A stretch of DNA of 64,000 bases from Leadbetterella lacustris (GCA_965234335.1 OZ248455.1:124001-188000), one strand, 5' to 3'; positions 20,391 to 28,450 are shown, counted from the first letter of the stretch. Notes: generated from the sequence alone by a model not told the origin. Numbers and translations are program-made.

Positions 20391-20468
20391 TCTAATGAGG
20401 CAATTAGTTTGAAATTGTAGGAATAGATTTTTTGGAAATACTGATGCCTAAAGTTAAGTCGGCATAAC

Positions 20469-20496
20469 AAAAAAAACCACCTTAAAATTAAGGTGG
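20469..20496 (-). terminator. Rho-independent terminator after the 58-aa membrane gene
   Basis: A 9-bp perfect stem (20477-20485 with 20488-20496), 2-nt loop, followed on the minus strand by eight T residues. It lies 67 nt beyond the stop of the small gene at 20563 and closes the CsbD-to-membrane-protein transcription unit. Confidence 0.8.
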
Positions 20497-20562
20497 AATT
20501 TTGTTACTAACCCTATTAACCACTATAAAAAAGTCGATTATTTGAAACTAAAATAAGATATT

Positions 20563-20739
20563 TTAAAGGTTGTGCGGAGCAGTATTTTTCAATCCTTTTT
20601 CGAAAACTCTTAAATGCTTCATTGTTTTTTTCCAATACAAAGACATGTCTTTTCCTGACTTTGGTCTAATGCTAAGTGTGAACAGTTCGTAAGTGCCAAT
20701 TATCAAAAGCAATGCGAGAAAAATCAGTTGAATGTTCAT
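20563..20739 (-). CDS. Small membrane protein, 58 aa
   Basis: A short open frame starting 19 nt after the stop of the 213-aa outer-membrane gene. The product begins MNIQLIFLALLLIIGTY, one clear transmembrane segment, then a basic tail ('LYWKKTMKHLRVFEKGLK'). It is unrecognised. Support comes from its place at the end of a collinear minus-strand operon, the ATG start, and the strong terminator 67 nt after its stop. It is probably an inner-membrane stress-island protein, like the other short membrane proteins nearby. Confidence 0.55.
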   Translation of the reverse strand: MNIQLIFLALLLIIGTYELFTLSIRPKSGKDMSLYWKKTMKHLRVFEKGLKNTAPHNL

Positions 20740-20758
20740 ATCTTTGATGTTGAGAAAA

Positions 20759-21400
20759 TTATAAAATATTAAATCCTATTGTAGCTTGTGTCCACGCATT
20801 TTTATATCGTGGATTGGTTGAGGTGCCGTCGCCGTTGTTGTTTTGAATGTCCCAACCCGCTCTTGCTCCAATGATGACTTTGCCCACATTTACGTCAACT
20901 CCACCTATAAAGCCCAAAATATTTTTACGAATATTGTCATTCTTAAATTCATTTTGTTGTTCGACTGTAGTCAGCGGATTTTCAAATACATCTTTTTGTT
21001 TTAACAAATAAGAATATTGAGGGCCAGCCTGAATAGTCAGAAACTTTGCGGGTTTTATTGACAAAAGCAAGGGAACGTCGAGATAGTCAGTGGTTCTGCT
21101 CAAAGTATAGGTGCCACCTAGGAATTGACCCGTTTCTTTGTATCCTTTTTGAGAATACAATATTTCGGGTTGAATGCCCAAAAACTTGCCAATTGGAATT
21201 CCAAAAAAGACTCCACCAGCTAAACCAAACTTACTATCGGAACTGAACACGTCACCCTGTGAATCGTAATAATTGGAGTAGTTTCCGCCTACTTTTATTC
21301 CTACTTTAACCTTTTTTCTATCGTCAGACATGGTTTCTTGTGCAAAAGTTGTGAAACCTAGTAGCGTTATTATTGTGAAGATAATTTGTGCTTTTTTCAT
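20759..21400 (-). CDS. Porin-family outer-membrane beta-barrel protein
   Basis: A 213-residue protein with a signal peptide to 'LGFTTFAQ'. It has the pattern of the small OMP_b-brl_2 barrels common in Bacteroidota: 'VGIKVGGNYSNYY', 'GLAGGVFFGIPIGKFLGIQPEILYS', split across alternating strands, 'PLLLSIKPAKFLTIQAGPQYSYLL', and a final strand 'TQATIGFNIL'. These are predicted eight-stranded outer-membrane barrels of unknown cargo. It is the third gene of the CsbD unit, 27 nt after the coiled-coil lipoprotein gene. A second member of the family lies at 30153-30755 in the same island. Confidence 0.8.
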   Translation of the reverse strand: MKKAQIIFTIITLLGFTTFAQETMSDDRKKVKVGIKVGGNYSNYYDSQGDVFSSDSKFGLAGGVFFGIPIGKFLGIQPEILYSQKGYKETGQFLGGTYTLSRTTDYLDVPLLLSIKPAKFLTIQAGPQYSYLLKQKDVFENPLTTVEQQNEFKNDNIRKNILGFIGGVDVNVGKVIIGARAGWDIQNNNGDGTSTNPRYKNAWTQATIGFNIL

Positions 21401-21427
21401 TTTTATTGTTTTTGATTATTTCTAATC

Positions 21428-21865
21428 TTACTGTTTTACATTTTTTACGGTCAAATCTTTGAATGCTTGGCCGAGTTCGTCCATATCGCGGGCAAATTCT
21501 ACTTTGAATTTTTCCCAGTTTTCTTTGCTTTCGGCCTTATATCCATCCATTTTCATTTTCATGTCTGTGTTTTTAGCTTCTAGCTCAGCAATTTTCTTCT
21601 TGTAATCTTCTCTTGCTTCTTTCTTTTCCGTATTTATTCTTGAATTGAAGTCTGCAATACTTTTTTCGTTGGCTGCAATTTTGTCAGCCGTTTCTATTTT
21701 GTACTTGGCTACCTCGGCTTGATAGTCGTCAGTGGCTTCGCCCAGTTCCTTACTTGCTTCTACAACTTCTGTGGAGGCTTCCTCCACTTTTTCTGTTTCG
21801 GTTTTACAATTTGTGGCTGTAAAAAGTATAGTTACCGCTGCAAGTGTTAAATATGTTTGTCTCAT
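21428..21865 (-). CDS. Coiled-coil lipoprotein-like protein
   Basis: A 145-residue protein. The N-terminal hydrophobic segment ends at 'FTATNC', a lipobox-like site with Cys at about residue 20. The mature part is almost entirely charged helix, with heptad-like runs of E, K and A ('EVVEASKELGEATDDYQAEV', 'KKKIAELEAKNTDMKMKMDG'), suggesting one long coiled coil. No family is recognised with certainty. It lies 31 nt after csbD and ahead of the outer-membrane barrel gene, in one transcription unit. A structural envelope role under stress is inferred. Confidence 0.65.
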   Translation of the reverse strand: MRQTYLTLAAVTILFTATNCKTETEKVEEASTEVVEASKELGEATDDYQAEVAKYKIETADKIAANEKSIADFNSRINTEKKEAREDYKKKIAELEAKNTDMKMKMDGYKAESKENWEKFKVEFARDMDELGQAFKDLTVKNVKQ

Positions 21866-21896
21866 TTTTGTCTGTTGTTTTTGTTTTAAATAAATT

Positions 21897-22085
21897 TTAA
21901 AGTCCGCTGATAAGTGTCTGGATTTCTTCTTTTGTTTTGCCTAATTTCTGCTGAAGTCTTCCCATCAATTCGTCTTGTTTGCCATCTGCCAACATCAAGT
22001 CGTCGTCTGTGAGTATGGCAAATTGTTGCTTTAATTTCCCTTTAACTTCGTTCCAGTTTCCTTTTAATTCTGTAAGATTTGCCAT
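21897..22085 (-). CDS. CsbD family stress protein
   Basis: A 62-residue protein with the CsbD family pattern: 'LKGNWNEVKGKLKQQF' at residues 5-20, then 'LTDDDL' and 'GKQDELMGRLQQKLGKTKEE'. In Bacillus, CsbD belongs to the SigB general stress regulon; its biochemical role is not established. It is the first gene of a minus-strand unit (csbD, coiled-coil lipoprotein, beta-barrel, small membrane protein). The unit is preceded by the shared stress element at 22152-22188, 67 nt before the ATG. Confidence 0.9.
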   Translation of the reverse strand: MANLTELKGNWNEVKGKLKQQFAILTDDDLMLADGKQDELMGRLQQKLGKTKEEIQTLISGL

Positions 22086-22151
22086 GATTTGTAATTAATA
22101 TTTCTTGTTCTTTATTGTAGGTCAAAGGTCAGATTTTTGTGTTTCATAAGT

Positions 22152-22188
22152 ATTACAGAATGTTGTGTAAAGTTTGTGAAATTCCCAC
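22152..22188 (-). promoter_or_regulatory. Stress-island bipartite element, site 1 (csbD)
   Basis: On the minus strand GTGGGAAT, then 23 bp, then TGTAAT. It has one mismatch to the upstream block and one to the downstream block of the consensus GTGTGAAT-N23-TRTAAC. The downstream block is 67 nt before the csbD ATG. It is the most divergent of the seven sites. Confidence 0.6.
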
Positions 22189-22285
22189 ATTTTGAATTAT
22201 ATATTTGATTTTCAGTAATTTATGCTGTGGTCTGAGCTGGAATGAATAGCTATTTGTGATGGAAAGCTTTTGTTTTTTTAAAACT

Positions 22286-22696
22286 TCAGTTGTTCAACTG
22301 AGGCTTTTCTTTTTCTATTTCTATGAATTGACTCGGCAAAAGTTTTTGAAATAGAACCTCGCCCATCGCCTGGATTTTCTCTGAATGGTTGGAAACAAAC
22401 TTGGCAACCGCAAACTGAAGGATGGAGCCTATTATTTTTTTGAAAGGATTGGTTGTTGAGCCGAACATCAATTTTTTAGACACAAAGCCGGTTGACATGC
22501 CTATGAGGTCATGTACTATATTTGTGCCTAATCCGTCAGTATTGTTTTCGGTAGCTATGGCATTCTTTATGATTTCCAATGGATTGAGTTTTGTAGAAGC
22601 TTCACGGATAACTTCTTTTAGCAGTATAAGCTCAAGTTTTTGTTGCTCTTCCAATGCCATAATCCTTAAAGCTAGAATTTCGTTTGGATTGGTCAT
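22286..22696 (-). CDS. Hypothetical protein paired with holin-X-like membrane protein
   Basis: A 136-residue protein, unrecognised. Residues 1-45 look helical and charged ('ALRIMALEEQQKLELILLKE'). Residues ~60-110 are amphipathic with glycine ('DLIGMSTGFVSKKLMFG', 'IIGSILQFAVAKFVS'), possibly membrane-associated. Its ATG overlaps the stop of the upstream gene by 4 nt (22693-22696), so the two are translationally coupled. The stop codon lies inside a 7-bp palindrome (22286-22301), which may act as a weak terminator on the minus strand. Confidence 0.65.
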   Translation of the reverse strand: MTNPNEILALRIMALEEQQKLELILLKEVIREASTKLNPLEIIKNAIATENNTDGLGTNIVHDLIGMSTGFVSKKLMFGSTTNPFKKIIGSILQFAVAKFVSNHSEKIQAMGEVLFQKLLPSQFIEIEKEKPQLNN

Positions 22697-23046
22697 AAGC
22701 TTTCGTCTTTTAGGATTTTGGACAATAGGAGGAGGTTGATTTGCTGATGGAGGTACTTACAAAAACTTGTGCGTATAAAGATAGCGGCAACAGCAAACAA
22801 AGCAGCAATCACGAAAAAGCCATAGTAAGTTTTGCCTAACATTTCTCCTAGCCATAGAGAAAATCCGATATTTAGAAATAAGAAAAATAATCCCAAAATA
22901 AGTATAATAATGGCTTTCAGAGCCAAAAATGTAGCCAAATCTGCTGTTTTGCTATATATTTTGAGTTTGAGGAGTTCTGCTTGGTTGGTCGTCAGGTTTT
23001 CTATTCTCTTGAAAACGGTTTCTACAATTTCGTGATTTGCTTCCAT
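22693..23046 (-). CDS. Holin-X/YqjD-like phage-holin-superfamily membrane protein
   Basis: A 117-residue protein. The N-terminal amphipathic helix (1-40, 'VFKRIENLTTNQAELLKLKI') is followed by two transmembrane segments: ~41-64 'LKAIIILILGLFFLFLNIG' and ~75-95 'YGFFVIAALFAVAAIFI'. This layout is that of the Actinobacterial Holin-X/phage holin family proteins often found beside YtxH and CsbD genes in stress clusters. Lysis activity is not implied. It overlaps the next gene by 4 nt and follows the YtxH gene. Confidence 0.65.
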   Translation of the reverse strand: MEANHEIVETVFKRIENLTTNQAELLKLKIYSKTADLATFLALKAIIILILGLFFLFLNIGFSLWLGEMLGKTYYGFFVIAALFAVAAIFIRTSFCKYLHQQINLLLLSKILKDESL

Positions 23047-23069
23047 AGTTTTGTAAGTGTTTTAAAAAT

Positions 23070-23098
23070 ACACCCAGCTCAGAAAAACGGCTAGGTGT
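23070..23098 (-). terminator. Candidate terminator after the YtxH gene
   Basis: A 9-bp stem with one G-T pair (23070-23078 with 23090-23098) and an 11-nt loop. On the minus strand it is followed by a short T-rich run. It sits between the YtxH gene stop (23111) and the holin-X-like start (23046). The T-run is short, so termination may be partial. Confidence 0.5.
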
Positions 23099-23110
23099 CT
23101 TTGTTATCGC

Positions 23111-23431
23111 TCAGACCGTTTCGTTTTTATGATCCATTACTTTGCTTTTTCCGGTGGACACCAGCTGATCAACTTCGTGCATGGCCTGGTTGTATTTGTT
23201 TTTGCCTTTTGACACCAAACTATCTACTTCTTGCATGGCATTGCTATATTTTTTGGTCAAATTGGTCGTCATGTCCTCAAATTTTTCCTTTAATCCTTCA
23301 GCATAGTCATCGCTTTTATCCATAATTTGTCTTCTGGTTCTCGAACCTTTGTCTGGAGCGAACAAGATGCCTGCAATAGCTCCTACGGCTGCACCTGCCA
23401 ATACGCCCAATAATACTTTTCCTGATTTCAT
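23111..23431 (-). CDS. YtxH domain-containing protein
   Basis: The frame is open further upstream, but the ATG at 23431 gives the normal YtxH start: MKSGKVLLGVLAGAAVGAIA, a glycine/alanine transmembrane helix followed by 'ILFAPDKGSRTRRQI'. The protein is 106 residues. After the membrane segment comes a charged helix with two similar halves ('AMQEVDSLVSKGKNKY' and 'AMHEVDQLVSTGKSKV'). YtxH proteins are small, SigB-associated stress proteins of unknown mechanism. It lies 29 nt after the lmo0937-type gene, in the unit driven by the element at 23692-23728. Confidence 0.9.
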   Translation of the reverse strand: MKSGKVLLGVLAGAAVGAIAGILFAPDKGSRTRRQIMDKSDDYAEGLKEKFEDMTTNLTKKYSNAMQEVDSLVSKGKNKYNQAMHEVDQLVSTGKSKVMDHKNETV

Positions 23432-23460
23432 GTTATTGATTTTTAATTGTTTATCGATAG

Positions 23461-23619
23461 TTATTTGATGACACTTTTGCCTTGGATGATCCTGAGAAGA
23501 ATAGCTACGGCGGCTATAACTAACAGCACATGTATGAGGCCTCCCGCACTGTATGCGAAAAACCCAACGGCCCAAAAAATGATTAATATGACTGCGATGG
23601 TATAGAGTAAATTGCTCAT
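23461..23619 (-). CDS. lmo0937 family small membrane protein
   Basis: A 52-residue protein from the ATG at 23619. A longer frame runs upstream, but it would cross the leader between promoter and gene. Sequence: MSNLLYTIAVILIIFWAVGF, then 'FAYSAGGLIHVLLVIAAVAILLRI' in two membrane helices, and a basic tail 'QGKSVIK'. This is the lmo0937/DUF5670 pattern, common next to YtxH and CsbD genes. The stress element lies 73 nt upstream. Role: stress-induced inner-membrane protein, mechanism unknown. Confidence 0.85.
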   Translation of the reverse strand: MSNLLYTIAVILIIFWAVGFFAYSAGGLIHVLLVIAAVAILLRIIQGKSVIK

Positions 23620-23691
23620 TGTTAAATGTTTTTGAGGTTTCGAAATTAGTAATTCCACTTTGCAAAGGTCGGAGATACCTATGTGCTTTAT

Positions 23692-23728
23692 GTTATACAA
23701 TTTGGCCGGGATTTTTCAAAATTCACAC
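23692..23728 (-). promoter_or_regulatory. Stress-island bipartite element, site 2 (lmo0937-ytxH)
   Basis: On the minus strand GTGTGAAT (23721-23728), 23 bp, TATAAC (23692-23697): a perfect match to the consensus. It lies between the stop of the glycosyltransferase gene (23749) and the lmo0937-type gene, giving that pair its own start within the larger collinear block. Confidence 0.75.
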
Positions 23729-23748
23729 TTCAGCGGCCAAGGCTGGGT

Positions 23749-26103
23749 TTACCCGTAAACCGCAATCCTGTCGGCTGGTTCAGATACTCTTAATTGGTTT
23801 GGTTTTTTTACATTTTCCATGGTTAGTCTGGCCATCAAGTAACTCACTGTAGACTCGGCACCTTGGTTGATATTTATGTAGGTGTCTTCCAATCCATCAT
23901 AACAGCCACCGGTGCATGGGTTATAGACAATTTGATGCAAATGATTATTGCCTAAAAACCAACTAAAGGCCGTTCTCATTTTTTCAGAATAGTTGTTTTC
24001 ATGAAAAACGTTACGAAATTTGTCCAGGGCCAAAATAGTGTAAGTTATATCTATGGCTTGTTCGCCGCCTTGTGTAATGCGGTTGTCTTCTTCTCCTCGG
24101 TGTAGCCAGCCATTGTTCGATATGACACTGATACCTTCTCCGATGAATATTTTGGAAAGCAAAAAGTCAAAGGTAGATTTGGCGATTTCCTTGTATATTG
24201 GCTCTCCTGTGGCCAAGTAGGCACATAACAGGGCCTCAGGTAAAATGCTATTGCCATAAGTGAGATAACCCTCAAACCAGTCCCAGTTTTTCTCTGATTC
24301 ATGGAGGTACATTTGTACCAATCGGTTGGACAGCTGCGACAGTAGAACCACGTCTTTCAAGTTTTTATTTGTCGAATTCCTGTAGTACAATCCTTTGATA
24401 ATAAAGGCCATGGCTCTTGAAGAGTGTATTTCTAAGCAGTTGGTCAGGGCCAAGTCGAGGGCAATGTTTGCCTCCATCACGAGCTCATCGGGCAGCAAAT
24501 CGCCGATAGAAATCAGATATCCGAGTGCCCAGATGGCACGTCCATTGGAGTCTTCAAGGTTTGTTTCGTAGTTTTGCTGCGTAAATTGCTTGTTTTCATC
24601 CACATAATTCAAGAATCGGGTATTTGATTGTAAGCAAAATATGATAAAATGGAGATATGTTTTAATGTAATCCAGGTCATTGGTGTCGTTGGTATTTTTA
24701 AAATGCATACAAGTGGCCACCATGGCACGAGCGTTATCGTCTACCGTGTATCCCGAGTCTATGTCGGGTTCATGAATGACCGAAAACTGAATTATTCCAA
24801 AATCGGTGGTCATTTTTTTAAGATAGTTTAAGTTAACCTCCGGCATTTTATATTCTAAAACAATTTTCTTCGAAGCCACCTTCTGAAACAATCTAGCGTG
24901 TGCAATGGCCGCGTTTTCCCAGGCAGTGGGAGCCATGCTATGAAGGCCAACCGAACTTATGTTTTTTCGTAGCGAATTACTTTTGAGTAATTTGTTGATT
25001 TCTTTGGCTAATTTTTTAGAATCACCAAAGTCAAAAATTACCCCTGCACCATGTTTTAAAACTTCTACGGCGTGCGGTATGGGTGTTGAAACGATTGGGC
25101 AACCACAGCTGATGGCATAAGAAAAAGTGCCACTGACGGCCTGATTGGGGTCTTTTGAGGTAAATACATAAATATCAGTGAGTTGGAGGTACTCTAGCAA
25201 ATCAGGCAAGGGTAGAAAATAGTTTATAAACCTAACGTGGTCTTTTAAACCCAAATGTTCTACTTTTTCCTTGAGCATGTTTCGGTACTTCTCGCCCTCT
25301 TGGTTAAACACCGTAGGGTGTGTTTTGCCGATGATCAAAAACATTACATTTTTGTTTTTTTTCACTATTTCGGGTAGTGCGTGGATGGTGGTTTCGATGT
25401 TTTTGCCTGAACTTAACAAGCCAAAAGTGGAGAGTACCTTTTTATCTTCGAGGTCATATTTTAATTTTAGGAGGTCTTTGCTCTTGTGTTCAACTAAGTG
25501 GGTGCCATGCGGTATCAGTACTATTTTTTCTTCGGCAATGCCATAGTCTTCGGCTAGTATTTTTACCGATGACTTGGTCATTACTACTATGGAAGTGCTT
25601 TCTTCTGCCATTTTGATTACATTAAACCGAAGTGAAGGATTTGGATTTGGCAATACCGTATGAAAGCCCAATACTATGGGCTTCTTTAAAGTTGCCAAGA
25701 ACTGTTGGAATTCAAACTCCAGTTTGGCATAAAAACCAAACTCATGCTGAACCATGACCATGGCTATGTTTTTGTCCATATTTATATCCTGGGCCAAAAT
25801 ATCAAATGCATTGGGTTGGTCGGTGTTGAGTTTGAATTTTATTTTTTCATCGTATTGATGTTTTTCATTGTCTGACTCCAAGGCACAAATACTGATATTG
25901 AATGAATTCAGGAACTTGTTTTGAAGTGCTTTGATCAGGTCTTGAGAATAGGTGGCTATGCCGCACTCCCGAGGAGGGAAGGAGGTTATGAAAAGGATTT
26001 CGGGTAATTCAGACGCATTTTCTGATTTATTTGAATTTTTAAAAAAGCCCAATTCTGCTCCCACGTTGTTGTTTTGGTAACTAAACGATTTTTGATTTCT
26101 CAT
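23749..26103 (-). CDS. Glycosyltransferase family 4 with C-terminal helical domain
   Basis: A 784-residue two-part protein. Residues ~30-410 are a GT-B fold glycosyltransferase: 'ITSFPPRECGIATYSQDL' at the N-terminus, 'GFHTVLPNPN', and the C-lobe donor-binding 'YVFTSKDPNQAVSGTFSYAISCGCPIV'-type segment in which a glutamate is replaced by 'AVSGT'. Residues ~430-780 are all-helical with (alpha/alpha)6-like repeats ('DIDSGYTVDDNARAMVA', 'EDSNGRAIWALGYL'), as in bacterial glycosidase or epimerase-like toroids. It overlaps the GH130 gene by 23 nt, so it is translationally coupled. It probably makes or remodels a mannose- or hexose-containing glycan under stress. The substrate is not predictable from sequence. 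Confidence 0.8.
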   Translation of the reverse strand: MRNQKSFSYQNNNVGAELGFFKNSNKSENASELPEILFITSFPPRECGIATYSQDLIKALQNKFLNSFNISICALESDNEKHQYDEKIKFKLNTDQPNAFDILAQDINMDKNIAMVMVQHEFGFYAKLEFEFQQFLATLKKPIVLGFHTVLPNPNPSLRFNVIKMAEESTSIVVMTKSSVKILAEDYGIAEEKIVLIPHGTHLVEHKSKDLLKLKYDLEDKKVLSTFGLLSSGKNIETTIHALPEIVKKNKNVMFLIIGKTHPTVFNQEGEKYRNMLKEKVEHLGLKDHVRFINYFLPLPDLLEYLQLTDIYVFTSKDPNQAVSGTFSYAISCGCPIVSTPIPHAVEVLKHGAGVIFDFGDSKKLAKEINKLLKSNSLRKNISSVGLHSMAPTAWENAAIAHARLFQKVASKKIVLEYKMPEVNLNYLKKMTTDFGIIQFSVIHEPDIDSGYTVDDNARAMVATCMHFKNTNDTNDLDYIKTYLHFIIFCLQSNTRFLNYVDENKQFTQQNYETNLEDSNGRAIWALGYLISIGDLLPDELVMEANIALDLALTNCLEIHSSRAMAFIIKGLYYRNSTNKNLKDVVLLSQLSNRLVQMYLHESEKNWDWFEGYLTYGNSILPEALLCAYLATGEPIYKEIAKSTFDFLLSKIFIGEGISVISNNGWLHRGEEDNRITQGGEQAIDITYTILALDKFRNVFHENNYSEKMRTAFSWFLGNNHLHQIVYNPCTGGCYDGLEDTYININQGAESTVSYLMARLTMENVKKPNQLRVSEPADRIAVYG

Positions 26104-27139
26104 GATGTATTGTGTTTAACTTGAGTTCTTGTAATAAAGAGGAAATACTGACCGATGCATAGGCTATTCTCTCGTCTGCGGCACCATAATAGATGTAGAG
26201 CTCATCGCCAAACAAGGCCGTGCCCGAGGGAAAACAAACGTTGTTTACTTCACCGTTGATTTCCCAAATGCGGTTCGGTTCAAACAAGGGGTAGGGTAGG
26301 CGGGCAATTTCGATATTGGGATGTTCGAGATCTAAAAGGGCGGCACAGGCCGAATAAACATAGCCATTAATGGTGTCTTTTACGCCATGATATATCAAAA
26401 GCCAGCCGTCGGAGGTTTCTATGGGCGGGCAGCCACCGCCCAAATAGCTCGCCTCATGGTCATATTTTGGCTTCATGAGAACGTTTTCTTCGAAGTTTAA
26501 GAAATACTTGTGCCAAAAACTTTCGGTGATGTCTGTAATGGCCTCTACACTGACTAGTATTTGAATATCGGGCTTTATACGGTGCAAAAAGCAGAATTTG
26601 CCGTTGATTTTTCTTGGAAAAAAAATCAGATTTTTATCCCAAAGCAACACTTCTTTATCTGTATTCGCTTGTAGGTGATTTTGGTTATTAAACCTGCTGT
26701 ATTTATCATTTAAGATATTATCTTGATTTGTCAGTGCGTTAAACTCATCGTAGGTCAACTGCGGAACTATTATTCCTTTCTTTTCCCAATGAATTAAATC
26801 CGTCGAAGTAGCCAGTGCTCCAAGGGCATTTATGCCATCGAAGGCGGTATAGCTGAGGTAGTATGTCTCGTCTATTTTTACTATCCGCGGGTCTTCCACT
26901 CCGTGTGATTCATAGTCAAACTCAGGTACTATAATAGGGGCTTCATTGCGTGTTACTATCGTTGAAGGCCCCTCCATTTTGCAATAGCCTATGGTGGAGT
27001 AGTTGTTAAAACTAACCGCCCTATAAAAAACATGGACGGTGTTGGCTTCCTGAATTACACCAGGATTCAATACGCCACTATTTTCAAATTCGATGGATGT
27101 CTTTTCAAAAAGAATCCCTTTTTTTTTGACTTCAAGCAT
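26081..27139 (-). CDS. GH130 family glycoside phosphorylase/hydrolase
   Basis: A 352-residue five-bladed propeller-type protein. The family 130 catalytic motif is present at residues 80-86 ('GVEDPRI', with the proton-donor Asp at 83). Further matches are 'LNPGVIQEANTVHVFYRAV' at the start and 'GGCPPIETSDGWLLIYHGV' with 'YVYSACAALLDLEHP' in the C-terminal part. GH130 enzymes act on beta-mannosides, by phosphorolysis or hydrolysis. It lies 18 nt after the small Lys-rich gene and overlaps the GT4 gene, so synthesis and degradation or recycling of the same glycan are probably co-regulated. Confidence 0.85.
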   Translation of the reverse strand: MLEVKKKGILFEKTSIEFENSGVLNPGVIQEANTVHVFYRAVSFNNYSTIGYCKMEGPSTIVTRNEAPIIVPEFDYESHGVEDPRIVKIDETYYLSYTAFDGINALGALATSTDLIHWEKKGIIVPQLTYDEFNALTNQDNILNDKYSRFNNQNHLQANTDKEVLLWDKNLIFFPRKINGKFCFLHRIKPDIQILVSVEAITDITESFWHKYFLNFEENVLMKPKYDHEASYLGGGCPPIETSDGWLLIYHGVKDTINGYVYSACAALLDLEHPNIEIARLPYPLFEPNRIWEINGEVNNVCFPSGTALFGDELYIYYGAADERIAYASVSISSLLQELKLNTIHHEKSKIV

Positions 27140-27157
27140 AATTTGGTTTTGCTAAAA

Positions 27158-27280
27158 TTAGGTAGAAGATGGATTGCTTTTTTCTGCACGTTTGGCCATT
27201 TTGGCAGAACGCTTTTCTTTCAGATTTTTGGCGGGAGATTTCTTGCCAGACTTATCTTTTAAATCTTTTTCGTTTGACAT
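27158..27280 (-). CDS. Small Lys-rich protein, 40 aa
   Basis: I start at the ATG at 27280, 50 nt after the downstream block of the stress element; the longer open frame would include the promoter. The product is MSNEKDLKDKSGKKSPAKNL followed by 'KEKRSAKMAKRAEKSNPSST'. It is highly basic and probably disordered. No family is recognised, though similar short K/S/A-rich proteins are frequent in Bacteroidota stress clusters. It may bind nucleic acid or polyphosphate, but nothing in the sequence shows this. It is the first gene of the GH130-GT4 unit. Confidence 0.65.
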   Translation of the reverse strand: MSNEKDLKDKSGKKSPAKNLKEKRSAKMAKRAEKSNPSST

Positions 27281-27329
27281 TGGTAGTGTTTTTTTATTAT
27301 ACAAAGGTCTCTTTTTCAGAACCAAAGTT

Positions 27330-27366
27330 GTTATGGAATTGCTTAGAGTTCTTATATTATTCACAC
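27330..27366 (-). promoter_or_regulatory. Stress-island bipartite element, site 3 (Lys-rich/GH130/GT4)
   Basis: On the minus strand GTGTGAAT (27359-27366), 23 bp, CATAAC (27330-27335). One mismatch in the downstream block. It lies 50 nt before the ATG of the 40-aa gene. Confidence 0.75.
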
Positions 27367-27511
27367 ATAAATACTCGGTTTTGTACCAAAGCGTTTGCAC
27401 CGAATGCTTATGTTTTCAGTACTTGAAAAGCCTTTTTCAAGCTATCTTTTGTAATTGTAAGTTTATTTTTGTGGCTAAATTTTGCATCTAATATTTTTTG
27501 CTTTTCGGCCT

Positions 27512-28315
27512 CTATTTTAAGCTTTCTTTATCTTTTTTCTTGAAATAGCCCTTTAGTAAAATACTGTTTTGGGCTGCTTCAATGGTTTCGTTAAGTCCTT
27601 GGGAGCCTAATTTTAGATTCATCATTGTAGAGTCAAGCGTTTTGCTAAATTTTTCGTCAATCATAAGTTTTGAGAGTGCACCGTTTCTGTTGTTCATATT
27701 TATGGCAAATTTTGCAAATTCGTAAGAGCTATTTTGGAGGTTAAGAAGCGTAGCTTGGAGGGCGGTTGAAAACTCTTTGTCCGAAATCATCTTAGATAAT
27801 GCACCGTTGCCGTTATTAACTTTATAGCTAAATTGAGCCAAATTATGCGATATCAGTGCTACATTATCCAGGCTTTTTTTCATACTTATCATGAGGTCTT
27901 CCATTTCTATCGCTTCTTTTGAAATCAAAATGTCGTGATCTTTGACCGCTTTGAAAGAATAAGCTCCGGGTGAAATGACCAGCACTTTTTCGCCCATCAA
28001 ACCATCCGAACTTATGCCCGCCCGGGCGTTGGTTTTTATAAAAGGTTGGGCGTTTTTTTCTATGACGAGTTCTACCATTACCGAGGTGTCAGAGATCATT
28101 TCTATGGTCTCTACAGTGCCGATGTTTATGCCAGAGAAGCGGACGTTATTGCCTATTTTTAAGCCACTTACTGTTCTGAAGTGCGATTTTAGATGAATGG
28201 TGGAACCGAAGAGGTTTTTTTGTTTGCCAACAAAGTAAATTGTTGCCGTAAAAAAGAGGATTCCGGCTGTAACAAACATGCCCAATTTCCATCTAAAGCC
28301 TGTGTTTTTTTTCAT
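27512..28315 (-). CDS. mlaD: MlaD/MCE-domain lipid-binding protein, set A
   Basis: A 267-residue protein. One N-terminal membrane anchor (~10-30, 'KLGMFVTAGILFFTATIYFV'), then an MCE domain at ~40-120 ('FRTVSGLKIGNNVRFSGINIG', 'GLMGEKVLVISPG'), then helical segments with two similar 'NGALSKM/LMxDxxFS' repeats. It ends in a basic 'KGYFKKKDKE' tail. MlaD-type proteins form hexameric rings in the periplasm that carry lipids between the MlaEF inner-membrane complex and the outer membrane. It is last in the order mlaE-mlaF-mlaD, 135 nt after mlaF. A paralogue lies at 33113-34099. Confidence 0.85.
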   Translation of the reverse strand: MKKNTGFRWKLGMFVTAGILFFTATIYFVGKQKNLFGSTIHLKSHFRTVSGLKIGNNVRFSGINIGTVETIEMISDTSVMVELVIEKNAQPFIKTNARAGISSDGLMGEKVLVISPGAYSFKAVKDHDILISKEAIEMEDLMISMKKSLDNVALISHNLAQFSYKVNNGNGALSKMISDKEFSTALQATLLNLQNSSYEFAKFAINMNNRNGALSKLMIDEKFSKTLDSTMMNLKLGSQGLNETIEAAQNSILLKGYFKKKDKESLK

Positions 28316-28328
28316 ATTTTTATTATTT

Positions 28329-28353
28329 ACCGCTAAGGCGGAAAGACGCTAAG
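28329..28353 (-). repeat. Dispersed AACCGC-type repeat, degenerate copy
   Basis: The sequence around ACCGCTAAGGCGGAAAGACG, in the gap between mlaD and mlaF of set A, resembles the copies at 57465-57490 and (inverted) at 41880-41907. It includes a small CCGC...GCGG hairpin. See the finding on this family. Confidence 0.5.
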
Positions 28354-28450
28354 AAATGATGATTTCTTTGTGTGTCTAAAGTCTTAGTCATTAATGTTTC
28401 ATTTTGTTTTGATATTTATTGGGATACTCTTTAGTTTTTTCATCGCTATT

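Noticed and set aside
23432..23665. N-terminal extension of the YtxH gene
   Set aside because: It would overlap the lmo0937-type gene and adds sequence unlike the family; the ATG at 23431 fits YtxH proteins.
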